Part shown: positions 33,164 to 38,465 of the stretch, piece after piece
Layout: each line of letters opens with the position of its first letter
Position numbering within the stretch: the first letter of the stretch is position 1
Source of the DNA: Xylanimicrobium pachnodae JCM 13526 = NBRC 107786
Lineage (GTDB): Bacteria; Actinomycetota; Actinomycetes; Actinomycetales; Cellulomonadaceae
Length of the DNA: 38,465 bases
Assembly (NCBI GenBank): GCA_001592145.1
Contig: BCWJ01000024.1
Span: 1 to 38,465 of the forward strand
Reading direction: 5' to 3'
Program-made: the position numbers and the translations under genes
Notes under the pieces: generated by a model
What the model saw: only the letters and a program-made list of their open reading frames with translations
What the model was told of the DNA's origin: nothing
The model's database searches: none

Positions 33164-33715
33164 ATGAGCAACCACGTATTGGCCGGTGCCAGCCTGGTCG
33201 GGCTGGTGTCGGTGCGGCCTCGACTGACCCGCGCGGTGACGTCAACGCTCGTTGGTACGCACGGGTTCACCGCCGTGACGGTTGAGGACCTGGTACGCCG
33301 AAGCGTCGAGGAGACAGACCTCCTCACCACCTATGGGCTCCAAGAGCCGGTGGGTGCCTTGGGCTGGGACGACACGCTCACGTCCCGTGAGCACGGGGCT
33401 CGTCTGCGTGTGCTGATCGACACCTACCGGCGTGCACGCCCCGCGCGAGAGTGGGCGGACATGCTCACCGCGGCCATCTACGACCTTGGCGGGCCAGGAC
33501 CGCAGGCCCCGATCGTCGTCCCCGACGCAGGAGACCCGGCGATCGCTGAACGCCTGCGAGACCTGGGCGGAGCGATCTGGGGAGTGGGCTCGTATGAGAA
33601 CAGCGCGGACATCACCATTCGCTGCCCGCCGGACCTGATGACCCTGGGCGGAGACGTGGACCGCGCCCTGAGGTGGTCGGCGCTGGCTCACCGCGCCAGC
33701 CTCCTTGCCGCGTAA
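33164..33715 (+). CDS. Degenerate deoxynucleoside monophosphate kinase-like protein (183 aa)
   Basis: The layout matches the phage dNMP-kinase family: an N-terminal strand LVGL, then HGFTAVTVEDLVR, a middle with a GALGWDD block, EWADMLTAAIYDLGG, then IVVPDAGDPAIAERLRDLGGAIWGV, matching the family's VVTDVRFPNEA..LRALGG region, and a final ADxxI-type strand. The P-loop GxxxxGK[DT] should follow the first strand, but here the sequence is VSVRPRLTRA, lacking Gly and Lys. The protein therefore probably does not bind ATP in the normal way. ATG at 33164 has GGAGG upstream; a CACATA box lies at 33151. The family assignment is by pattern only. Confidence 0.6.
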   Translation: MSNHVLAGASLVGLVSVRPRLTRAVTSTLVGTHGFTAVTVEDLVRRSVEETDLLTTYGLQEPVGALGWDDTLTSREHGARLRVLIDTYRRARPAREWADMLTAAIYDLGGPGPQAPIVVPDAGDPAIAERLRDLGGAIWGVGSYENSADITIRCPPDLMTLGGDVDRALRWSALAHRASLLAA

Positions 33716-33716
33716 C

Positions 33717-33744
33717 GGATCAGACGATCGACTGGTCCCACATA
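33717..33744 (+). promoter_or_regulatory. Promoter-like GGATCA-N16-CACATA
   Basis: GGATCA (33717-33722), 16 bp, CACATA (33739-33744), then exactly 6 nt (GACGTT) before an ATG. The box has no internal ATG, which shows that the motif is a DNA signal and not a coding constraint. Confidence 0.6.
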
Positions 33745-33750
33745 GACGTT

Positions 33751-33822
33751 ATGCACTACCAGCGTTCGCGGGCGCGCTTCGTCCGATATCTCTCCGCGCA
33801 CCGCGGACTCACAGAAGGTTGA
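33751..33822 (+). CDS. Putative 23-codon leader peptide
   Basis: ATG at 33751 is 6 nt after the CACATA box, so the mRNA would start at this codon. The short frame is Arg/His/Tyr-rich (7 of 23 residues are Arg or His) and stops at 33820-33822. The AGAAGG that serves the next gene at 33831 lies inside its last codons. Translation of the leader would therefore cover that ribosome-binding site. This could be a coupling or attenuation leader. It could also be chance. Confidence 0.45.
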   Translation: MHYQRSRARFVRYLSAHRGLTEG

Positions 33823-33830
33823 CGACACCC

Positions 33831-34367
33831 ATGACGTATCGACTAATCGCGGCGGACGACACCACCACACGTCCTACCGCAGACGAGCAGTTCGTGCTCC
33901 TGTATCCGGGCGGCGGGGAGATGGTCGTCGCCCCGGACCGCACCGGCCTGGTCGAAGCGCTGATCCCCGGATACGAGGACCTCGGCGACGACCAGGAAAG
34001 CACCGAGGAAGCGCTTTACCAGCGCTACCTTGCCGCCCGCAACATCGCGGCCCAGGTGTCGGAGACGATCTTCGCGTCCCTGGTCTCGGAGGGGAAGGTC
34101 GACTATGCCGACTACACCGAGGACGAACTCAACACGATCATGCCGCACGGCGCGTTCGAGCCGTCCCCGCCGTTCGTGGGGGAGTGGACCGACCGGGTCC
34201 CGCTGGTGCTGATCCGCACGAACTACGCACCGTTCTCCGCGCTGGACGTGCCCGAGGGCAACGTGCTGTTCGTGGACCCGTACTCCGAGACGACGTTCCT
34301 GGACAGCCTGGACAACCTGGGCCTGATCAAGGTGCTGGTGCGGGAGGACTCGGACGTCGACGCCTGA
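33831..34367 (+). CDS. Acidic protein of unknown function (178 aa)
   Basis: ATG at 33831, 8 nt after the stop of the putative leader peptide; AGAAGG lies inside the leader's end. The protein is very acidic, with a Gly-rich turn (YPGGGEMVV), Asp/Glu-rich stretches and a C-terminal VPLVLIRTNYAPFSALDVPEGNVLFVDP block that looks like a compact alpha/beta core. No family recognised, no tag. A hairpin at 34394 follows the gene. Confidence 0.82.
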   Translation: MTYRLIAADDTTTRPTADEQFVLLYPGGGEMVVAPDRTGLVEALIPGYEDLGDDQESTEEALYQRYLAARNIAAQVSETIFASLVSEGKVDYADYTEDELNTIMPHGAFEPSPPFVGEWTDRVPLVLIRTNYAPFSALDVPEGNVLFVDPYSETTFLDSLDNLGLIKVLVREDSDVDA

Positions 34368-34393
34368 CGCCGGACGCCGCGTTACGCGACCTG

Positions 34394-34434
34394 ACCGACC
34401 CCGCCACCGCCGTCCCCGGCGGGGCGGGGTCGGT
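34394..34434 (+). terminator. Hairpin after the 33831 gene
   Basis: 12-bp arms ACCGACCCCGCC (34394-34405) and GGCGGGGTCGGT (34423-34434), followed by GCTTTC. It sits directly before the next promoter at 34441, a natural place for a terminator. Confidence 0.65.
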
Positions 34435-34440
34435 GCTTTC

Positions 34441-34468
34441 GGACCAGGTTCCCCGCCCATCCCACATG
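34441..34468 (+). promoter_or_regulatory. Promoter-like GGACCA-N16-CACATG, leaderless
   Basis: GGACCA (34441-34446), 16 bp, CACATG (34463-34468), then ACCGGC and ATG at 34475. Both boxes are perfect, and the spacer nearly matches that at 24553. Confidence 0.7.
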
Positions 34469-34474
34469 ACCGGC

Positions 34475-34600
34475 ATGAGCACAGTTGGTACCCGTCCCGA
34501 GTCCCGCACCTACCGGGTGCGCCGCGCCGCCGCGATCGTCCTTGCCACGGTCGGGGTGTTCGCCGTCGTCCTTGCCCCGCTCGTGAGCGCGAGCCGCTGA
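34475..34600 (+). CDS. Small single-pass membrane protein (41 aa)
   Basis: ATG at 34475 is 6 nt after the CACATG box; an ATG inside the box (34466) would add MTG in frame. The product has a basic N-terminus and one hydrophobic helix at about 19-37. The gene itself is well supported by its promoter. Its role is unknown; such small membrane proteins include holins and membrane-remodelling peptides, but a holin would usually be longer. Confidence 0.7.
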   Translation: MSTVGTRPESRTYRVRRAAAIVLATVGVFAVVLAPLVSASR

Positions 34601-34606
34601 TTTGTC

Positions 34607-35041
34607 GTGGAACCGGCCCGCATCACCGACCTGCGCACGCTCTCGGACGGCAGCACCCTGCGTCGCGCGCTCGACCTGCTCCGCCCCATCGCGGACGGCC
34701 TGCCCCGGCGCCAGGACCGCCTGCGCTGGTGGTCGTACTACTACGCGCTACGGCGCCTCGACCAGGACTCGGACGCGATGCGAACCGTCATGCGGGACGC
34801 ACTCGACACGCAGGCCGTCCTCCCGTTCGCGCAGCCTGACCTGACCGCAACCTGGCGTGACGCCTTGGTCCGTCTGAGCGACCTGGACCTGGCCCGGCTG
34901 GTGCTGGGCTCCTCTGGCGAGGCGTCCGGGTTGCGCCGCTACAACCTCGTCACCGACGTGCTGCGCCCGTGTGAGGCGCGGCTGGCTACCGAGTACGCGA
35001 CGTTGGCGGCCCCCGAACGGGGGTTGCGCGCCGTCACCTGA
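34607..35041 (+). CDS. Protein of unknown function (144 aa)
   Basis: GTG at 34607 gives the longest frame consistent with the upstream stop (34600); no strong ribosome-binding site is visible, so translation may be coupled. The protein is helical, Arg- and Leu-rich (LRRALDLLRPIADGLPRRQ), with a WWSYYYALRRL segment. It has no recognised domain and no tag. Confidence 0.65.
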   Translation: MEPARITDLRTLSDGSTLRRALDLLRPIADGLPRRQDRLRWWSYYYALRRLDQDSDAMRTVMRDALDTQAVLPFAQPDLTATWRDALVRLSDLDLARLVLGSSGEASGLRRYNLVTDVLRPCEARLATEYATLAAPERGLRAVT

Positions 35042-35094
35042 ACCCACCCACTCGTGCGCATGGTGCACAGAGCCCGCAGAAACGTAAACCGAAC

Positions 35095-35118
35095 GGGTGG
35101 CCCGTAGTGGCCGCCCGC
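35095..35118 (+). terminator. Hairpin in the gap before the NlpC/P60 gene
   Basis: CGGGTGGCC (35095-35103) and GGCCGCCCG (35110-35118) pair fully with one G-T wobble around a 6-nt loop. It could end the 34607 gene or act in the leader of the 35143 gene. No promoter of either class is visible here. Confidence 0.45.
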
Positions 35119-35142
35119 ACAGGAATAGGAACAACGCGACCC

Positions 35143-36183
35143 ATGAAGAACAACCGCAAGTCTGCCGTTGTCGGGGCTGTGGCTATCGCAGTCATGGCAC
35201 TCCCGCTGACGGCCACCTCCGCGGCAGCCGCGAGCAGTGCAGGGCGGGGGCACACGGACCTGATCCAGCCCGTGTCCGCCGACGGACTGCACCACCCACT
35301 CCGTCTTGACCATGCTTCTCGATCCGCGGATCGAGACAGGGCCCTTCCGGCCACCGAGGAACCGTCTGCGCCGCTGACACCGTTGACCGCTGATGCGGTC
35401 AGCAGCGGCACGACCAGCATTGCTGACCTGGTCCCTGTCCCGGACGCGCAGGAGCCGCCCGAGCAGCCGCCCGTCCAGGTTCCGAGCGACATGGCGCTGG
35501 AGGTGGAGGTCGCTGCCGTCACCGTGCAGGCCGCCCCGCTCCCCGTCACCCCGCTCGACCAGAACCTGTTTGTCGTGGCTAGGCACATGGCCAACGTCCG
35601 CGGTGACGCCAGCCTGGACGCACCCATCGTGTCCACCATCGCGCGCGGGCAGCAGGTCCACGTCGACGGCACCCGCGACGGATTTGACCGGATCGCCGGG
35701 ACGAGTACCTGGGTTCACGCCAGCCTGCTGGCCGAAGCCATGCCCGTACCACCCGCCCCGGTCGCGCCGCGTGCCCCGCGGTCGGCTCCGCAGGCGGCAC
35801 CGTCCGCCGCCACGGCACCGTCCACCCCGGTGGCCCCAGCCCCGGCACAGCACGCGGACGGCATCGTGGGAATCGCCATGCAGTACCAGGGGGTCCCGTA
35901 CGTGTGGGGTGGCACCACCCCGGACGGGTTCGACTGCTCCGGCTTCGTGCAGTACGTGTACGCGCAGGCGGGCATCGCCATGCCCCGCTCCTCGGGTGCG
36001 TACCCGGGTGTCGGTACTCACGTCTCACGTGACCAGGCCCAGCCTGGTGACATCATCTGGTCGCCGGGCCACGTAGCCATCTACGTCGGCGGCAACCAGC
36101 AGATCGACGCACCAAAGCCGGGCGGGGTCGTCTCCGTGCGGAACATCTGGCAGGACAACCCGACCTTCATTCGCGTCGGCTGA
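35143..36183 (+). CDS. Secreted NlpC/P60 peptidoglycan hydrolase with SH3 domain (346 aa)
   Basis: A Sec-type signal peptide (basic start, hydrophobic core 7-20, cleavage expected after an AxA near 28-30). A disordered Ala/Pro-rich stretch is followed by an SH3b-like domain at about 143-196 (NVRGDASLDAPIVSTIARGQQV, a cell-wall-binding fold), then a second Pro-rich linker. The NlpC/P60 domain has Cys265 in DCSGF, His310 in GHVAIY and a third polar residue Asp322. All catalytic residues are present, so it should cleave peptidoglycan cross-links outside the cell. It could be a cell-wall remodelling enzyme for transfer or a lysin. No tag. An in-frame ATG upstream (35107) would bury the signal peptide. 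Confidence 0.9.
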   Translation: MKNNRKSAVVGAVAIAVMALPLTATSAAAASSAGRGHTDLIQPVSADGLHHPLRLDHASRSADRDRALPATEEPSAPLTPLTADAVSSGTTSIADLVPVPDAQEPPEQPPVQVPSDMALEVEVAAVTVQAAPLPVTPLDQNLFVVARHMANVRGDASLDAPIVSTIARGQQVHVDGTRDGFDRIAGTSTWVHASLLAEAMPVPPAPVAPRAPRSAPQAAPSAATAPSTPVAPAPAQHADGIVGIAMQYQGVPYVWGGTTPDGFDCSGFVQYVYAQAGIAMPRSSGAYPGVGTHVSRDQAQPGDIIWSPGHVAIYVGGNQQIDAPKPGGVVSVRNIWQDNPTFIRVG

Positions 36184-36198
36184 CTCTCTGGAGAACAC

Positions 36199-36528
36199 AT
36201 GAACACGGACAACCGAACTGGCGACGAGATGCCGTACGACTCGTCGGACGCGGTCGCTGCCGTTCAGGATCGGGTACGGGCGGCGTTCCAGGTGGATCTG
36301 CGCTTCGTCCCGCTGCAGGTCAGTGACCGCTACCGGCGCGCGGTGACCCGGCTCACGCGAGCCGAGGTCACGCTAAGCAAGGTGCGCGCCCTGTACGACC
36401 TGCGGGCCGCGGAGATCGGTGCGCGGCCCGACAGTGACGCGGAGGGTGTCTTCCTGGACCGGCTCGCCGCGATCCTGGAAGGCTCCAGCAGCCGCGACGA
36501 GCAGATGGCCCACGAGTTCGACAACTGA
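36199..36528 (+). CDS. Small helical protein, unknown (109 aa)
   Basis: ATG at 36199 has GGAGA 4 nt upstream and follows the NlpC/P60 gene by 15 nt, so the two are probably one operon. The product is helical and charged, with a heptad-like middle (RRAVTRLTRAEVTLSKVRALYDLRAAEIG) suggesting a coiled coil. No known family, no tag. Confidence 0.75.
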   Translation: MNTDNRTGDEMPYDSSDAVAAVQDRVRAAFQVDLRFVPLQVSDRYRRAVTRLTRAEVTLSKVRALYDLRAAEIGARPDSDAEGVFLDRLAAILEGSSSRDEQMAHEFDN

Positions 36529-36542
36529 CCTCATGCGGGCAC

Positions 36543-36585
36543 GCGCTACGCCCCGGCCACCGTCACGGTGACCGGGGCGTAGCGC
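36543..36585. terminator. Bidirectional terminator hairpin
   Basis: 14-bp perfect arms GCGCTACGCCCCGG (36543-36556) and CCGGGGCGTAGCGC (36572-36585), with an inner CACCGT/CGGTG stem, lie between the convergent stops at 36528 and 36594. It can serve both genes. Confidence 0.8.
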
Positions 36586-36593
36586 TGTGAGGC

Positions 36594-38327
36594 TCAGTTC
36601 CAGAACAGCGACCACGCCTTCTCGCCGGGACGCCACGGCACCTCCGTGCGCCGCATGCTCGGCATGCCCGCCGCTTCATCGAGCCCGTACCGCTGGCTCA
36701 GCACCGGCCACGCGTGCCCGGCGTCGTCGGGCAGCGTGTCGTCAAACACGAGCACCTCATCGACCGAGACCCGCTCGTCGCTGCGGTCTGGGCCGACGAT
36801 GTACCCGCCCACCTCGACCTTACCGGGGTGCTCGGCGGCGGCCGCCAGCAAGGTCGCCACCTTGGGGGAGTCACCCTGCCGGTCCGCGAGGTTCCCTGCG
36901 GGCAGGGCAGTCAGCAGGGTTCGGGCCGTCTCGGCGGTGACACCCGCGTAGTCCACCACCCCGCGCTCACCGTTCGTGTACGTCTCGCCGGGCGCGCCGA
37001 ACAACTTCGGGGCGAACGACTTGGGGCAGTACATCGAGGACGTGTTCGCCGCCAGGGTGGGGGAGACCGCGACGGTGAACCCGGGCTGCCCGAACGTTCC
37101 GGCCTGCCGCGCCGCCGACTCGTGCGCCCACCGGTCCAGCGTGGCGGTCAGGTCGATCGTCTTGGTGCCAGGGCGGGCGGAGGCATGCCGGGCGACCGCC
37201 GGGGTGGGAGCGGTCTCGGGTGCCGGGCGGACCGGGGCGGGGGAGGACGAGGTGCGGGCGTGCTCAGGGCGTGGCGGTACCGCTTCGGCACCGCGCGCCG
37301 CCGCGTACCAGGCGCCCAGGTCCGCCAGGTGGGCGGCGACCATCCGGTTGTGATCCGTCTTGTCGGCGGGCGCGCGCAGGTGCTGTGCGCACTCGTGGGG
37401 CCCGTCGGCGGCCTTGAACCGTCCGCACTTGGTGCACCGCTGCGCGTCGGTGCGCCTGCTGGTCAGGCGGCCCTCCTTGACCCCGCCCTTGATGTTGCGG
37501 TTGTACGCGGCGCCGGGGGAGTCGGCGGTCACGACCGCGCGGAAGTCCTCGAACGTGGCGCCCTGGTACTCCCAGGTGCCGGACGCCATTCCGACGACCA
37601 TCGTGTGGGTGCGTTCGTCGTAGCCGACCGCGGTCAAGAAGGTGGACTGCACGTCTCGGGTGTAGCCGGTGCCCATGTGGGCGCGGCGTTCGGCGCGACG
37701 CGCCAGGACTCCGTTGACATCGGTGGGGTGCGAGGATCGGCGACGCGACTCCAAGGCGCAGTTGACCGTCTCGGCGACCACGTCCCCGTCGAGCCCCTTG
37801 AACCCGAGCGGAGAGACCGTCCACCGGCCTGGACCGTTCTTGGTGACCCGGACCCAGCCCTGCACCGACCTGCCGTTCATCGTCGCCGAGACCGGCACGT
37901 CGAACGTGCCGCCCTGCTCGTCGGCGAACCGGTTCAGTGCCGCCTTGGACGGCATCCGCACGGTCACCCCGCCGACGGTGTGCTTGGTGCGTGAGGTGCG
38001 CCGGTTCCCCGACAGCGCCAACCCCTCCCGCATCGACGGGGTGTAGTCGTCGGGCATCTGCGGGTAGTCGCCGCCCTCGCGGTTGTATTCCGCCTGAGCG
38101 CGCAACGTGTCCCACCAGTCAGCGCGGCGCCGCGTGGTGTGCGCCTCGACGATCGCGGTGCGGGCCACGGGAGGGGTGAAGCCCCGCAACTGCGCGGCCC
38201 GCTCCGCGATGAACTTGTCGATGGCGCCACGCCCCGACCCGGTCATGTCGAACTGGGGTGCGGAGAACGCCGCACCGGCGAACAACCCTGCATCGTCGTG
38301 GAAGTTGCCACGCACGTCGATCTTCAC
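36594..38327 (-). CDS. GALHD-tagged KTSC-domain protein (577 aa)
   Basis: GTG at 38327 has GGAGG upstream and begins directly at the most diverged tag (Phe at block positions 8, 15 and 25, Met at 27). A KTSC domain, a small fold often linked to RNA or nucleotide proteins, lies at about 228-280 (YDERTHTMVV, then GTWEYQGATF, then SPGAAYNRNIKGG). A CTKC to HEC cluster at 298-313 may bind zinc. The C-terminal region carries the same domain as the 20893-22161 protein (GYIVGPDRSDERV). All three modules look intact. Function unknown. The CCGGACAAG element is 40 nt upstream. Confidence 0.85.
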   Translation of the reverse strand: MKIDVRGNFHDDAGLFAGAAFSAPQFDMTGSGRGAIDKFIAERAAQLRGFTPPVARTAIVEAHTTRRRADWWDTLRAQAEYNREGGDYPQMPDDYTPSMREGLALSGNRRTSRTKHTVGGVTVRMPSKAALNRFADEQGGTFDVPVSATMNGRSVQGWVRVTKNGPGRWTVSPLGFKGLDGDVVAETVNCALESRRRSSHPTDVNGVLARRAERRAHMGTGYTRDVQSTFLTAVGYDERTHTMVVGMASGTWEYQGATFEDFRAVVTADSPGAAYNRNIKGGVKEGRLTSRRTDAQRCTKCGRFKAADGPHECAQHLRAPADKTDHNRMVAAHLADLGAWYAAARGAEAVPPRPEHARTSSSPAPVRPAPETAPTPAVARHASARPGTKTIDLTATLDRWAHESAARQAGTFGQPGFTVAVSPTLAANTSSMYCPKSFAPKLFGAPGETYTNGERGVVDYAGVTAETARTLLTALPAGNLADRQGDSPKVATLLAAAAEHPGKVEVGGYIVGPDRSDERVSVDEVLVFDDTLPDDAGHAWPVLSQRYGLDEAAGMPSMRRTEVPWRPGEKAWSLFWN

Positions 38328-38337
38328 TGGGACCTCC

Positions 38338-38365
38338 GAAGGAACCGGAACTGCTTGCTTCCTTC
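38338..38365 (-). other. Inverted repeat before the 38327 start
   Basis: In the mRNA, GAAGGAA (38365-38359) can pair with TTCCTTC (38344-38338), next to the GGAGG ribosome-binding site. It could influence translation. Confidence 0.3.
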
Positions 38366-38367
38366 CT

Positions 38368-38376
38368 CTTGTCCGG
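38368..38376 (-). promoter_or_regulatory. CCGGACAAG element, copy 15
   Basis: Exact copy, 40 nt before the GTG at 38327. Upstream of it, bases 38379-38398 hold a small inverted repeat, and 38399-38465 hold an unusually AT-rich spot. I see no gene in the last 90 bases. Confidence 0.58.
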
Positions 38377-38465
38377 CGCCAGATCCCAAACGATCTGGAT
38401 AAATAGTGTGCCAAGCGCCAATCGTCGCGATGCCGAAGTTCCCAGCAACGGACAAGCCGATGCGG

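Noticed and set aside
157-38327. Tag as a Sec, Tat or lipoprotein signal peptide
   Set aside because: It has no hydrophobic stretch, no twin arginine and no lipobox, and it is rich in Asp, His and Gly.
3222-38376. CCGGACAAG as a -35 box of the GGACCA promoter class
   Set aside because: GGACAA differs by one base from GGACCA, but no CAYATR box lies 16 bp downstream in any copy, and in copies 3, 10, 11 and 13 the start codon would fall inside the spacer.
38379-38398. CCAGATC-CCAAAC-GATCTGG hairpin at the right edge as a terminator
   Set aside because: No gene end is identified beside it and the window stops 67 bases later; it may be an operator or a chance repeat.

Overview
Organism and replicon. 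The sequence is very GC-rich, uses GTG and TTG starts freely and packs its genes tightly, which fits a high-GC actinobacterium. No tRNA, rRNA, insertion sequence, CRISPR array or virion structural gene is recognisable. An SSB, an SF1 helicase, a RecE-like PD-(D/E)XK nuclease, a MoxR/VWA pair, a membrane-anchored transglycosylase-NlpC/P60 hydrolase and an NTF2-like lipoprotein suggest a large mobile element. A conjugative plasmid or ICE, or a large phage, would fit; I lean slightly to a conjugative element because of the hydrolase-lipoprotein pair. This is inference.

The main observation. Twenty-one predicted proteins, most of them otherwise unrelated, begin with the same ungapped block of about 27 residues. 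Asp3, Gly6, His9, Asp10, Gly13 and Asp26 are invariant in all 21 copies. Positions 8 (Leu/Phe), 15 and 25 (Tyr/Phe) and 27 (Leu/Met) are nearly so. I call this the GALHD tag. Bodies behind the tag include HExxH metallopeptidase-like proteins, zinc-ribbon proteins, a nuclease, a DUF262 protein, a KTSC-domain protein, an OB-fold-like protein and many unknowns. A common address label is the simplest reading: sorting to a compartment, packaging into a particle, export through a secretion channel, or docking on one partner.

Layout. 1-735 (+): tail of a partial gene, then a tagged gene. 754-2100 (-): VWA/HExxH protein. 2187-2486 (+): NrdH-like protein without its cysteines. 2491-6975 (-): three tagged genes. 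7056-9258 (-): MoxR ATPase and a membrane coiled-coil protein. 9312-14680 (-): six tagged genes in two operons. 14764-16044 (-): helicase. 16156-22161 (-): five tagged genes. 22214-23673 (-): two untagged unknowns. 23772-24347 (+): tagged gene, convergent with a 49-codon gene. 24639-27763 (-): two tagged genes. 27819-31461 (-): lipoprotein, cell-wall hydrolase and SSB. 31574-33020 (-): two tagged genes. 33164-36528 (+): untagged genes, including a degenerate dNMP-kinase-like protein, a putative leader peptide and a secreted NlpC/P60 protein. 36594-38327 (-): a tagged KTSC protein.

Control. Two recurrent signals divide the genes. CCGGACAAG (14 exact copies and one near copy, always pointing into the next gene) precedes every transcription unit that starts with a tagged gene, apart from the one at the left edge. 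A promoter-like pair, GGACCA-16 bp-CACATG (best form), precedes only untagged genes. In five cases it places the start codon exactly 6 nt after the -10-like box, which implies leaderless mRNAs. The tagged proteins therefore look like one co-regulated set.
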